A DNA stretch of 64,000 nt, taken from positions 55,247-119,246 of the forward strand of contig NZ_SMKO01000008.1 in NCBI RefSeq assembly GCF_004348685.1. The letters are read 5' to 3'. The DNA comes from Nonomuraea deserti. Lineage in GTDB: Bacteria; Actinomycetota; Actinomycetes; Streptosporangiales; Streptosporangiaceae. The position numbers and the translations under genes are program-made. This document shows, piece by piece, positions 7,863 to 16,878 of the stretch (positions within the stretch are counted from its first letter, which is position 1; each line of letters begins with the position of its first letter). The notes under the pieces are model-generated. The model was not told the origin of the DNA and ran no database searches. It saw only the letters and a program-made list of their open reading frames with translations.

Positions 7863-8726
7863 TCACCTGGTCCACAGGGCGTCCTGGACGGCCTGCACCA
7901 GGGCCATCAGCTCCGGTGTGACGCGCTCCTTCGACCAGGCGAGCGCGTAGGTGATGCGCAGGTCACCCGCGTCGAGCGGCACGAAGCGCACGTCGTCCCG
8001 CTTGATGGTCCTGACCAGCAGGTGCGGGATCGGCAGCAGCCCGGCGCCCGCCGCCACCAGGTCGAGCGCGGCGGCGAAGTCGTCGTCGGCCACCATGCGC
8101 GCGCGGCCGGGCAACCCCGACCACGGCCGGCTGAACGGCGTGAGCAGCACCTGGCCGCCCAGGTCCGCCGGGGCGACCCTGGCTGCGGGCGCCAGCCGGT
8201 GGCTCACGGGGACGGCCAGGTGGTCGACGGTGACGTGGAACCGGGCGGCGGTGACGAACTGCGCGGGAGCGGGGGTGGCGAGGATCGCCGCGGAGACCTC
8301 CCCGCCCGCCAGCGCCCGCGCCGCCGCGCCCCGGCCGGCGGGCCGGAGCTCCACGCCGAGCGCCGGGGTGCGGCTCGCGAGCCGCCTGGCGATCCGCGCG
8401 GCGAGCGTGCCGACGAGCGGAGGATAAGCAAGGTGAATGGTCGGCCGGGCCAGCCGCTCGGCCTCATCGGTGAACGCCCGGGCCGAGTCGATCACCTGCC
8501 GCGCGTGCGCGAGCAGCGCCTTGCCCTCCGCCGTGAGCCGCACTTCGCGGGCCGTGCGCTGGAAGAGCTGGACGCCGGTGGCGCGTTCGAGACGGGTGAT
8601 GGCCTGGCTCATGGCGGGCTGCGACATCCCCAGGTCGGCGGCGGCCCTGGAGAAGCTGAGCCGTTCCGCCACCCTGGTGAAGCAGTGGATCTCCCTGAGC
8701 ATAAGCAGCACCAATACATAGTGCAT
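7863..8726 (-). CDS. LysR-family regulator divergent from metE
   Basis: 287 residues from the ATG at 8726, chosen because GGAG lies four bases upstream; an ATG at 8702 and a GTG at 8768 are alternatives. The winged helix is clear (FTRVAERLSFSRAAADLGMSQPAMSQAITRLE), followed by an effector-binding domain. In gamma-proteobacteria MetR, also LysR, is divergent from metE and activates it with homocysteine; the same layout here suggests an analogous, not proven, role. Confidence 0.85.
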   Translation of the reverse strand: MHYVLVLLMLREIHCFTRVAERLSFSRAAADLGMSQPAMSQAITRLERATGVQLFQRTAREVRLTAEGKALLAHARQVIDSARAFTDEAERLARPTIHLAYPPLVGTLAARIARRLASRTPALGVELRPAGRGAAARALAGGEVSAAILATPAPAQFVTAARFHVTVDHLAVPVSHRLAPAARVAPADLGGQVLLTPFSRPWSGLPGRARMVADDDFAAALDLVAAGAGLLPIPHLLVRTIKRDDVRFVPLDAGDLRITYALAWSKERVTPELMALVQAVQDALWTR

Positions 8727-8746
8727 GACTCCAGGGGTACTCGGCA

Positions 8747-8766
8747 GGATCTCAGCGATCTGATCC
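8747..8766. promoter_or_regulatory. Possible LysR binding site in the metE-lysR gap
   Basis: The 61-bp gap holds a 20-bp dyad with perfect five-base ends (GGATC...GATCC) and an inner TCAG/CTGA pair. The gap is too short for a cobalamin riboswitch. The assignment rests on symmetry and position only. Confidence 0.35.
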
Positions 8767-8787
8767 ACGTCCTAGGGAGCCTGGAAG

Positions 8788-10941
8788 ATGTCCCCATTTC
8801 CCACGTCCACGGTGCTCGGATACCCGCGGATCGGCCCGCGCAGGGAGCTGAAGCGGGCGCTGGAGTCCTACTGGGACGGCCGCGCCACCCGTGACGAGCT
8901 CGACCGGGTGGGCGCCCAGCTCCGCGAGCGGACCTGGCGCGGGCTGGCCGGGCTGGGGCTGGAGGGGCTGCCGAGCAACACCTTCTCGATGTACGACCAG
9001 GTGCTGGACACGGCCGTGCTGCTGGGCGCGGTGCCGGCGCGCTATCGCGCCGCGGACGACCCCTATTTCGCGATGGCCAGGGGCACCGAGGGGCTGGCGC
9101 CGCTGCGGATGACGAAATGGTTCGACACGAACTACCACTACATCGTGCCGGAGGTCGGGCCCGACACGGTGTTCAAGCTCGACCCGGGCAAGCCGCTGTC
9201 CGAGGTGCGGGAGGCGCGGGCGCTGGGGTACGAGACGCGGCCCGTGGTGGTGGGGCCGGTGACGTTCGTGCTGTTGGCCTCGGCCCTCGACCGGCTGGAC
9301 GAGGTGCTCGGCTGCTACGAGGAGCTGCTGTCCGCGCTCGCCGCGGAGGGCGTCGCATGGGTACAGCTCGACGAGCCGGCGCTGGTGGCCGACCGGACGC
9401 CGGAGGAGCTGGCCGCCGTACGGGCCGCGTACGAGCGGCTGGGTGCCGCCGGCGCGCGGCCGGGGTTGTTCGTGGCGACGTACTTCGGGGACGCGGGCGA
9501 GGCGCTGCCGGTGCTGGCCGGCACGCCGGTGGAGGCCATCGGCGTCGACCTGGTCAGGGGCGGCGTGCCGGAGATCGACCTGCCGGGCAAGACCGTGGTC
9601 GCGGGCGTCGTGTCCGGGCGCGACGTGTGGCGCACCTCGCCCGAGCGGGCGCTGGCGGCGCTGGCCGCCGTACGCGCCGGGCGGGTGACGGTGAGCACCT
9701 CGTGCTCGCTGCTGCACGTGCCCTACGACGTGGCGGCCGAGCCAGGGCTGGACCCGGCGCTGAAGGAGCGGCTGGCGTTCGCCGAGCAGAAGGTGGCCGA
9801 GGTGGTGGCGCTCTCGCAGACTGCCTTCCCTCCGTCCACCGCCGCCCTCGTCCCGCCCGGGCCGTCCGTGGCGCTGCCCGCGCCCGTGGCTGCGGAGGGG
9901 CGCGGCCCGTACGCGGAACGCGCGGCGGCCCAGGCCGAGCACCTGCGGCTGCCCCCGCTGCCGACCACCACGATCGGGTCGTTCCCGCAGACCGGCGAGC
10001 TCCGCGCGGCCAGGGCGGCGGTCGCGGCCGGCACCCTGTCGCGGGACGACTACGAGCGGCGGGTCGAGGCCGAGATCGAACGGGTCATCCGGCTGCAGGA
10101 ACGGCTCGGCCTCGACGTCCTCGTGCACGGCGAGCCCGAGCGCAACGACATGGTGCAGTATTTCGCCGAGCACCTCGACGGCTTCGCCGTCACCGCCAAC
10201 GGCTGGGTCCAGTCGTACGGGTCGCGCTGCACCCGGCCGCCGATCCTGCACGGCGACGTCGGCCGCCCTTCGCCGATCACCGTCCGGTGGGCCACCTATG
10301 CGCAGTCGCTCACCGACAAGCCGGTCAAGGGCATGCTCACCGGGCCCGTCACCATCGTGGCCTGGTCGTTCGTCCGCGATGACCTGCCGCTGCGTGACGT
10401 GGTGTTCCAGGTGGCCGACGCGGTGCGCGAGGAGGTGAGCGACCTGGAGGCGGCCGGGGTGCAGATCATCCAGGTGGACGAGCCGGCGCTGCGCGAGCTG
10501 CTGCCGCTGCGGCGGGCCGCGCAGGCCGACTACCTGGAGTGGGCGGTGGCGGCGTACCGGAGGGCCACGTCGGGGGCGAGCGACCGCACGCAGATCCACA
10601 CGCACCTGTGCTACTCCGACGCCGACCAGATCCTGGCCGCCATCGACGGGCTGGACGCCGACGTCACCACCATCGAGTCGGCCCGGTCGGGAGGCAGGAT
10701 CCTGGGAGCGGTGGAGGCGTTCGGGCGCGGGCTCGGGGCGGGCGTCTACGACATCCACTCGCCGCGCGTGCCGAGCGCTGAGGAGGTCGAGGAGCTGCTG
10801 CGCAGGACGCTGGCGGTGCTGCCCGCGGAGCGGGTGTGGGTGAACCCGGACTGCGGGCTGAAGACGCGGACGTACGAGCAGGTGGAGGCGTCGCTGGCGA
10901 ACGTGGTCGCGGCCGCCCGCGACGTGCGCGCCGGGTTGTGA
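8788..10941 (+). CDS. metE: Cobalamin-independent methionine synthase MetE
   Basis: A 717-residue enzyme transferring the methyl group of 5-methyltetrahydropteroyl-triglutamate to homocysteine; cytosolic, zinc-dependent. The N-terminal domain starts [19 protein letters not shown]; the C-terminal catalytic domain starts near [15 protein letters not shown]. Zinc ligands are visible as HxC in [10 protein letters not shown], Glu in VTTIESARS and Cys in [10 protein letters not shown]. Length is slightly below the E. coli enzyme (753). The upstream leader is too short for a B12 riboswitch, and a LysR gene is divergent. Confidence 0.95.
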   Translation: MSPFPTSTVLGYPRIGPRRELKRALESYWDGRATRDELDRVGAQLRERTWRGLAGLGLEGLPSNTFSMYDQVLDTAVLLGAVPARYRAADDPYFAMARGTEGLAPLRMTKWFDTNYHYIVPEVGPDTVFKLDPGKPLSEVREARALGYETRPVVVGPVTFVLLASALDRLDEVLGCYEELLSALAAEGVAWVQLDEPALVADRTPEELAAVRAAYERLGAAGARPGLFVATYFGDAGEALPVLAGTPVEAIGVDLVRGGVPEIDLPGKTVVAGVVSGRDVWRTSPERALAALAAVRAGRVTVSTSCSLLHVPYDVAAEPGLDPALKERLAFAEQKVAEVVALSQTAFPPSTAALVPPGPSVALPAPVAAEGRGPYAERAAAQAEHLRLPPLPTTTIGSFPQTGELRAARAAVAAGTLSRDDYERRVEAEIERVIRLQERLGLDVLVHGEPERNDMVQYFAEHLDGFAVTANGWVQSYGSRCTRPPILHGDVGRPSPITVRWATYAQSLTDKPVKGMLTGPVTIVAWSFVRDDLPLRDVVFQVADAVREEVSDLEAAGVQIIQVDEPALRELLPLRRAAQADYLEWAVAAYRRATSGASDRTQIHTHLCYSDADQILAAIDGLDADVTTIESARSGGRILGAVEAFGRGLGAGVYDIHSPRVPSAEEVEELLRRTLAVLPAERVWVNPDCGLKTRTYEQVEASLANVVAAARDVRAGL

Positions 10942-10969
10942 GGCTCAGGCGTGGCGCTCGGACATCGGA

Positions 10970-10980
10970 TGAAAGTTTCA
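10970..10980. promoter_or_regulatory. Palindrome TGAAAGTTTCA
   Basis: A perfect 11-bp odd-centre palindrome 112 bp before the secreted lectin/beta-helix gene. It resembles the CGAAA-N-TTTCG elements known from xylanase promoters in Streptomyces. A role in regulating the polysaccharide enzyme is an inference. Confidence 0.4.
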
Positions 10981-11058
10981 CCGGGTTTGGGCAGGCAGGC
11001 GGGCCTGGCGGCCCCTACCCGCTTGACTATGTCCCGGCCGCTCGCTGATCTGATCCCA

Positions 11059-11072
11059 GGAAAGCGCTTTCC
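11059..11072. promoter_or_regulatory. LacI-type operator
   Basis: GGAAAGCGCTTTCC is a perfect even-centre palindrome with the central GCGC typical of LacI-family operators in actinomycete glycoside-utilisation genes. It lies 19 bp before the GTG of the ricin/beta-helix gene, so it would overlap the transcription start. No LacI gene is in the window. Confidence 0.65.
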
Positions 11073-11091
11073 TCCAGGATGGGAGCAGACA

Positions 11092-12708
11092 GTGAGATCC
11101 TTACCCCAGGCCACCGGACGAGGCTGGCGGCGCCTGCTCGCCGTCCTGGCGGCGATCCTCGCCCTGACCGGCGCCGTCGTCGCGCAACCGCCGCCCGCCG
11201 GCGCGGCCAGCGTCGACACCAGCGCGTGGTACGTGCTGGTCAACCGGCACAGCGGCAAGGCCCTCGACCTGTACGACTTCGCGACCGACGACGGGGCGCC
11301 GATCGTGCAGTGGGCCCGCAACGACGGCAACCAGCAGCAGTGGCAGTTCGTCAGCTCCGGCGACGGCTACTACCGGCTCAAGTCGCGCCACAGCGGCAAG
11401 GTGCTGGACGTCTACGAGTGGTCGACCGAGGGCGGCGCGGAGATCGTCCAGTGGGCCGACCTCAACGCCGCCAACCAGCAGTTCCGCCTGGCCGACTCCG
11501 ACGGCGGCCACGTCCGGCTGATCAACCGCAACAGCGGCAAGGCCCTGGAGGTGTGGGAGTGGGGCACCGGTGACGGCGCAAGGATCTCCCAGTGGGACGA
11601 CCTCGGCGGCGCCAACCAGCAGTGGCAGCTCGTCAAGATGGGCGGCGGCGGGTCCGGCGACTGCGGCAGCGGGTCGTTCAACGCCGAGGCCGTGCTCAGC
11701 GGCAGCACCTGGACGGCCAGGAACGGCGGCACCACCCTCTACAACGGCGGCAGCATGATCGAGGCCATGCGCGCGGCGGTGGGCAGCCTGACGTCCGGCC
11801 GCACCTCAAAGCAGAAGGTGATCGTCCGCGGCTCCGGCTCGATGAACGCCAACCAGTCGCTCGACCTGCCCAGCTACACCGTGCTCGAAGTCTGCGGCAC
11901 GATCAACGTGTCGGGGAGCATCAGCGCCAACAACGCGGTCGTGCGTGCCCAGAACGTCACCGACGTCGAGGTCACCCACCTCACCGTGACCGGCAACCCG
12001 TACTTCGGGGTGTTCGTCCGCAACGGCACCAACATCACGCTCGGCCGGCTCGACCTGCGGCTCGGATCGTCCGGGCTCGGCGTCCGCATCGACAACCACG
12101 CCAACAGGAACGTCCGCACCCGCAACGTGCGCATCGACAGCGTGTACGCCTCGGGCGGCAGCAGCCACGGCGTCGAGACGTACGGCGTGGACGGCATCAC
12201 CATCGGCACGGTCACGGCGCGCGACACCGGCGAGTCGGGCCTGCTGTTCAACGACACGATCAACGCCACGGTCGGCACCGTCGACGCCCAGGGCGCCGGC
12301 ACCGGAACCGGATACGCGGCCTTCCGCATGGCCAACCGCAACGGGCGCATCGGCAGCGGCTACCCGACCAACGTCCGGGTCGGCACCGTCATCGCCAGGG
12401 GCGGCGGACGCGGCGTCTTCTGCGTCTCGGAGAGCGGCGGCGCCGTCATCGACCGCGTGGACATCTCCGGCACCGGCAGCAACTCGATCCTGATCGAGAA
12501 CTGCTACAACGTCACCATCGCCGCCCAGAGCGGCACCGTGAACGGCTCCGACATCCGCATCGCCGCCCGCAGCGAATTCCCCGTGACGTCGGACATCACC
12601 CTGCAGAACCTGACGCTGACCAACTCCGCCATCAACGAGAACCCGTGCGGCGACAACATCGTCATCCGCGACATCGAGCTGGTGAACTCGCAGATCAACC
12701 GCTGCTGA
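11092..12708 (+). CDS. Secreted ricin-B lectin / right-handed beta-helix polysaccharide enzyme
   Basis: 538 residues from a GTG preceded by GGGAG at good spacing; longer in-frame starts lack a ribosome site. Residues 1-39 are a Sec-type signal peptide (basic start, LLAVLAAILALTGAVVA core, AGAA cleavage area). A ricin/CBM13 trefoil (about 42-185) shows three QxW-type repeats: NQQQWQF, NQQFRL and NQQWQL. A Gly-rich linker leads to a parallel beta-helix domain (about 200-538) with ladder repeats such as VTDVEVTHLTVTGNPYFGVF and cysteines near its ends. Such domains are mostly pectin-type lyases or hydrolases. The precise substrate is not visible. A LacI-type operator precedes it. Confidence 0.78.
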   Translation: MRSLPQATGRGWRRLLAVLAAILALTGAVVAQPPPAGAASVDTSAWYVLVNRHSGKALDLYDFATDDGAPIVQWARNDGNQQQWQFVSSGDGYYRLKSRHSGKVLDVYEWSTEGGAEIVQWADLNAANQQFRLADSDGGHVRLINRNSGKALEVWEWGTGDGARISQWDDLGGANQQWQLVKMGGGGSGDCGSGSFNAEAVLSGSTWTARNGGTTLYNGGSMIEAMRAAVGSLTSGRTSKQKVIVRGSGSMNANQSLDLPSYTVLEVCGTINVSGSISANNAVVRAQNVTDVEVTHLTVTGNPYFGVFVRNGTNITLGRLDLRLGSSGLGVRIDNHANRNVRTRNVRIDSVYASGGSSHGVETYGVDGITIGTVTARDTGESGLLFNDTINATVGTVDAQGAGTGTGYAAFRMANRNGRIGSGYPTNVRVGTVIARGGGRGVFCVSESGGAVIDRVDISGTGSNSILIENCYNVTIAAQSGTVNGSDIRIAARSEFPVTSDITLQNLTLTNSAINENPCGDNIVIRDIELVNSQINRC

Positions 12709-12722
12709 CGGCCTGCGACGCC

Positions 12723-12764
12723 CCCGGTCGTGGACCGTGCCGCAGGAGCCGGTCCGCGACCGGG
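12723..12764. terminator. Strong hairpin between convergent genes
   Basis: Arms CCCGGTCGTGGACC and GGTCCGCGACCGGG (14 bp, one wobble) flank a 14-base loop, just after the beta-helix gene and before the stop of the convergent ABC operon. It is probably a bidirectional terminator. Confidence 0.65.
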
Positions 12765-12882
12765 CCCGGGGAGGGCCCCGAGCCGCGTGGGCGTGGAGCC
12801 GTGACAGCGTGTCGGCCTCCTGGCTGGCGTTGCCCCGCCGCCGGCCCCCCGCAACCGCACCCGACGTCCAGCGCGGCACCGG

Positions 12883-13803
12883 CTACTTGAGCGCCCCCGC
12901 GGTCAGGCCGGACTGGATCTGCCGCTGGAAGACCGTGTAGACGACCAGCATGGGCAGGATGGCCAGGGTGAGGGCGGCGAACAGGGCCGCCCAGTCGGCG
13001 TCGTATCCGGCGGCGGTGGAGATGTCCGCGATGCCCTGGGTGAGCACCCACTTCTCGCGATCCTGGAGCAGGATCAGGGGGATCTGGTACTGGTTCCACT
13101 GGCCCAGGATGTTGAAGATCGTGATGCTGATGATGCCCGGTTTGGCCATCGGCAACATGATCTGGAAGAAGACCCTGGTGTGCGACGCCCCGTCCACCAT
13201 CGCGGCCTCCGCGACCGCCGTCGGCAGCGTACGGAAGAAGGCGGCCAGGAAGAAGACCGTGAACGGCATCGAATAGGCGATGTAGACCAGCACCGCGCCC
13301 GCGTACGTGTTCAGGCCGATGAACTGCCCGATCACCGGCACGTTGCCCATGTTCTGCACCACGAAGAACAGCGGGGTCAGCGCCAGGAAGAACGGGAAGG
13401 CCAGGCCCGAGACGAACAACATGTAGATCGCCCGGTTGCCGCGGAACGGATAGCGCGCCAGCACGTACGCCGCCATCGAGCCGACCAGCATCGTGCCGAA
13501 CGTGCTGAACGACACGACGACGAGGCTGTTGAGCATGTACTGGCCGATGCGCGCCTGCTCCCAGGCCCTGGCGAAGTTGTCCCACTGCAACGTGGCCGGC
13601 AGCGACCAGGCGTCGCCGAAGATCTCGTCCTCGCTCTTGACCGAGGCCAGGAAGGTCCAGACGATCGGCACCGTCACGAGGAGGGTCCAGATTCCCAGCG
13701 CCGCGTGCGTCAGCACGCCCATCGGCCCCAGCCGCCGCTTCCGCTCCACGCGGGCGGCGCTCCTCGAATGCGCCCCTGGGGTCGCCTGAGTCGTCGTTGC
13801 CAT
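12883..13803 (-). CDS. ngcG: Carbohydrate ABC permease, NgcG-like (module A)
   Basis: A 306-residue MalG-type permease with six membrane segments. It carries the EAA loop contacting the ATPase (EAAMVDGASHTRVFFQIMLPMAKPG) and the typical SGLTAGALK C-terminus. It is the last gene of the operon RpiR-SIS-binding protein-permease-permease. No ATPase gene is in the operon, so a shared MsiK-type ATPase is expected (family knowledge). The symbol rests on the partner binding protein being NgcE-like. Confidence 0.8.
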   Translation of the reverse strand: MATTTQATPGAHSRSAARVERKRRLGPMGVLTHAALGIWTLLVTVPIVWTFLASVKSEDEIFGDAWSLPATLQWDNFARAWEQARIGQYMLNSLVVVSFSTFGTMLVGSMAAYVLARYPFRGNRAIYMLFVSGLAFPFFLALTPLFFVVQNMGNVPVIGQFIGLNTYAGAVLVYIAYSMPFTVFFLAAFFRTLPTAVAEAAMVDGASHTRVFFQIMLPMAKPGIISITIFNILGQWNQYQIPLILLQDREKWVLTQGIADISTAAGYDADWAALFAALTLAILPMLVVYTVFQRQIQSGLTAGALK

Positions 13804-13806
13804 CTC

Positions 13807-14718
13807 TCAGTACTCGATTCGTTCGCGCCGCGACAGGCGCAGCGACAGGACCGCGAAGCCGACGGTGAAGAAGAACATCACCACGCCGAGGGCGGAGGCG
13901 TAGCCGAAGCGGAAGTATTCGAAGGCGTTGCGGTAGATCTCGGCCGCCATGACCGTGGTCGACCAGTCGGGCCCGCCCTGCTGGTCGGTCATCACCCAGA
14001 CGATCGCGAAGACGTCCATGGCGAGGATGCCCAGATAGACCCAGGCGACCTGGACGGTGTCCCACAGCAGCGGGAGCGTGACGCGGAAGAACAGGGTGAT
14101 CCGGTTGGCCCCGTCGATCTGGGCCGCCTCGAACATGTCCTTGGGGATGCTCGCCAGCCCGGCCGAGAACAGCACGACGTAGAAGCCGACCGCCTGCCAG
14201 ACCAGGACGCCGAGCACCGACCAGAACGCGACGTCAGGGTCGGACAGGAACCCGACAGGGTTGAGCCCGAGCCCCATCAGCGGCCCGTTCAGCATGCCGC
14301 TGCCGTCGGGCCTGAACACCTGCTGGAAGAGCACCGCCACGATGGTGACGGCCAGGACCTGCGGGAAGAAGAAGACCACCCGGTAGAAGCCGGACCCGGG
14401 AATGCCCGACACGCCCTGCCGCCCGCCCACGTTGAGCAGGAAGGCGAAGAACAGGGCGATGACGATCGTGATCACCGGCAGCAGCACCAGCAGGGCGATG
14501 TTGTGGGTGACGGCCTTCCAGAAGACGCTGTCGCCCAGCAACCGCTGGAAGTTCTCCAACCCGATGAAATTCGGCGTGGCGGAAACGCCGCGCCAGTCGG
14601 TCATCGCGATGTAGAACGCCTGCACGTACGGCGAGATCACGTAGACCAGGTAGAGAATCACCGGGGCTGCCAGGAACGAGGTGATGAACAGCCCACGGCG
14701 ATACCTGTTGAACAACAT
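13807..14718 (-). CDS. ngcF: Carbohydrate ABC permease, NgcF-like (module A)
   Basis: A 303-residue MalF-type permease. The start MLFNRYRRGLFITSFLAAPVI overlaps the stop of the binding-protein gene (ATGA). Membrane helices alternate with an EAA loop (FEAAQIDGANRITLFFRVTLPLL). It pairs with the downstream MalG-type permease, three bases away. A much longer upstream extension of the frame runs through the binding-protein gene and is not real. Confidence 0.82.
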   Translation of the reverse strand: MLFNRYRRGLFITSFLAAPVILYLVYVISPYVQAFYIAMTDWRGVSATPNFIGLENFQRLLGDSVFWKAVTHNIALLVLLPVITIVIALFFAFLLNVGGRQGVSGIPGSGFYRVVFFFPQVLAVTIVAVLFQQVFRPDGSGMLNGPLMGLGLNPVGFLSDPDVAFWSVLGVLVWQAVGFYVVLFSAGLASIPKDMFEAAQIDGANRITLFFRVTLPLLWDTVQVAWVYLGILAMDVFAIVWVMTDQQGGPDWSTTVMAAEIYRNAFEYFRFGYASALGVVMFFFTVGFAVLSLRLSRRERIEY

Positions 14719-16124
14719 CAGCGCTTGTACTTCTTGATGGAGGAGTCGTTCTTGATCTCGTCGGCCTTCTTCTGGACGCGCTCGAGGTACGCCTTCGGGG
14801 TCAGGCCGCCCGACATGAGCTCGCCGGTGGCGGCCTTGGCCTCGTCGTTGAGCGGGCCGTACCACGCCGCCCAGCGGTAGTAGACGGCGTTCTCGCCCGC
14901 GTCGGCGACCGCCTTGGAGGCGCTCGTGACACCCGGTGAGATGTCGCGGCCCTCGCTCGCGCCCTTGACCACCGTGACCGTGGTGACCAGCTCGCTGAAG
15001 TCGCCGGCCGCCTTCTTCGACAGCATGGCGCGCAGGTATTCCATGCCGGCCTGCGGGTGGGCGCTCTTGGCGGCGACGATGAAGTTCTCGCCCGGCTGGG
15101 TGTGCAAGGTGCCGTACGGCATCGCGTCGGAGTCCGTGATGTCGGGGATCGGGAACATCGCGTACGCGAAGTCGTCCGGCGTGGTGGTCTTCTGCTCGTT
15201 CTCCAGCCACGAGCCGCAGGGCAGCATGGCCACCTGGTTCTTGTTCTGGGCGGTCTGCGTCTGCACGTGGTCGAGGCCGGCGGTGCCCTGCATGAGGTAT
15301 TTGGAGCCCACCTCGGCCCAGTGCTCGGCGGCGGTCAGCATGGGCTCGGCGGTCCAGGCGCCGTCTTCCAGGTTGTCGATGTTGACCAGCACGTCGTTGC
15401 CGCCGATCTTCGCGGCCATGGTGAGCAGCGGCTCGTACAGGTACTGCGGGTGCTTGCCGGCGTAGGTGAAGGGCGCCATCTTGCCCGACTTCTTGATGGT
15501 CTCGCACAGCGCGAGGAACTCATCCCAGGTCTTCGGGACCTCCCACCCGTTGTCCTTGAAGACCTTCTGCGAATACCAGATGCCGTGGATGTAGTTGACG
15601 TAGCCGAGGACGCTGAACTTGCCGTCGTACGTGCCGATGTCGATCACCGACTGGTCCAGCAGGTCGCGCACCTTGACGTTGGGGTCGTCCCACGAGGGCG
15701 CGTCGAGCAGCGGCGTCAGGTCCTGGAGCTGGCCGTCCTGGGCGAGGGCGCCGAAGTCCATGGCGTTGGCGCCGGAGTTGTCGATCACCTCAGGAGGGTT
15801 TCCACCGGCGAAGCGCGGCTGGAGGACCTTGGTGATCTCCTTGGTGGAGTTGTGCTTGATCTCGACTTTCGCGTACTTGCTCTTGAACAGCGGCTGGTGG
15901 ATGTCCGTGGCATAGGCCTGACCGAAACCGCCGTCGAAGATCCACACCTCGAGGGGCTTGTCGCCCACGCCGAACGGGTTGGCCGCGCTGGTGGCGGCCG
16001 GCGCCGCCGAGGAGGGCGCGGGTTGGGCGGCGGGGGTAGCGCACGCGGCGAGCGCGCCCGCGACGGGCACGAGAGCGGCACCGCGAAGAAGCTCGCGCCT
16101 GGTGATATGGGGGGTGTTGGGCAT
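14718..16124 (-). CDS. ngcE: NgcE-like sugar-binding lipoprotein (module A)
   Basis: A 468-residue extracellular solute-binding protein. The N-terminus has a twin-arginine motif (TRRELLRG) and a lipobox (GALAACA), so it should be a Tat-exported lipoprotein. The mature part follows the NgcE pattern: NPFGVGDKPLEVWIFDGG, PRFAGGNPPEVIDNSGA, LTPLLDAPSWDDP, FTYAGKHPQYLYEPL. NgcE of Streptomyces olivaceoviridis binds GlcNAc and chitobiose with high affinity. The flanking SIS, RpiR and GlcNAc-kinase-like genes fit an amino-sugar substrate. Confidence 0.82.
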   Translation of the reverse strand: MPNTPHITRRELLRGAALVPVAGALAACATPAAQPAPSSAAPAATSAANPFGVGDKPLEVWIFDGGFGQAYATDIHQPLFKSKYAKVEIKHNSTKEITKVLQPRFAGGNPPEVIDNSGANAMDFGALAQDGQLQDLTPLLDAPSWDDPNVKVRDLLDQSVIDIGTYDGKFSVLGYVNYIHGIWYSQKVFKDNGWEVPKTWDEFLALCETIKKSGKMAPFTYAGKHPQYLYEPLLTMAAKIGGNDVLVNIDNLEDGAWTAEPMLTAAEHWAEVGSKYLMQGTAGLDHVQTQTAQNKNQVAMLPCGSWLENEQKTTTPDDFAYAMFPIPDITDSDAMPYGTLHTQPGENFIVAAKSAHPQAGMEYLRAMLSKKAAGDFSELVTTVTVVKGASEGRDISPGVTSASKAVADAGENAVYYRWAAWYGPLNDEAKAATGELMSGGLTPKAYLERVQKKADEIKNDSSIKKYKR

Positions 16125-16143
16125 GGTTACTGCTCCTGACCTT

Positions 16144-16878
16144 TCATGCTCCGCGCCGGATGCGCCCTGCGTAGCGGCTCTCCAGCGCCTTGTTGTGCTC
16201 GTCCCCGCCCGCCACGTTGGCCGACAGGTAGATAGGAGGCGTCTCGCCCATGGCCACGAGCTCGTCCACCGCCTCGGTGACCACCATCTGCGCGAGCAGC
16301 GCGGAGGTGATCGTGGACACCGCGCCGTAGCTGCCCCCTCCTGGTAGGTCGAGGAGAGCGTCGCCGTACGGCGCGCCGTTGTCCAGCACGACGTCGGCCA
16401 GGTCGAGCAGCTTGCTGCCCGACGGGTGGCGCGAGGTCATCTGGGTGCTGTGCTTGACCGAGGTCAGCGCGATCAGGGGGTGGCCCTGGTCCTTGACGAT
16501 ACTCGCCAGCTCGACGACCGTGCCGTTCACGCCCGAGCTGGAGATCAGCACGAACACGTCCTGCGGCGCGACCGGCGCCAGGTCGTAGATCTGCCGCGCG
16601 ACGGCAGGGTCGCGCTCCAGCTCCGGGGTCAGCACGCCGGGCGGCTGACCGCCGTACAGGACGAGGTCTCTCGGCGTGAGGCGGTTGCTCGGGACGAGGC
16701 CGCCGGCCCGTCCGGCGATCTCCATGGCGATGGCCTCGGAGTGCCCGGAGCCGAAGGCGTTGACCACGCCGTCCGCCCTGAGCGAAGGCACGAGCAGCGC
16801 CGCCGCCTTCCGCACCGGCTCGGCCTGGCTCTCCGCGACCTGGTGCGCCAGATCGAGAACCCTGTCTGCGTACGTCAT
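16144..16878 (-). CDS. SIS-domain amino-sugar phosphate enzyme (UPF0309, NagS-like), copy A
   Basis: A 244-residue SIS (sugar isomerase) domain protein of the UPF0309/SCO4393 type. Phosphosugar motifs are visible: NAFGSGHSEAIAMEIAGRAGG, VLISSSGVNGTVVELAS, SRHPSGSKL and an IRRGA end. I recall that SCO4393 (NagS) has been reported to dehydrate GlcNAc-6-phosphate; that role is plausible here given the GlcNAc transporter and kinase. The gene begins directly after the RpiR stop. A paralogue lies at 23837-24616. Confidence 0.75.
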   Translation of the reverse strand: MTYADRVLDLAHQVAESQAEPVRKAAALLVPSLRADGVVNAFGSGHSEAIAMEIAGRAGGLVPSNRLTPRDLVLYGGQPPGVLTPELERDPAVARQIYDLAPVAPQDVFVLISSSGVNGTVVELASIVKDQGHPLIALTSVKHSTQMTSRHPSGSKLLDLADVVLDNGAPYGDALLDLPGGGSYGAVSTITSALLAQMVVTEAVDELVAMGETPPIYLSANVAGGDEHNKALESRYAGRIRRGA

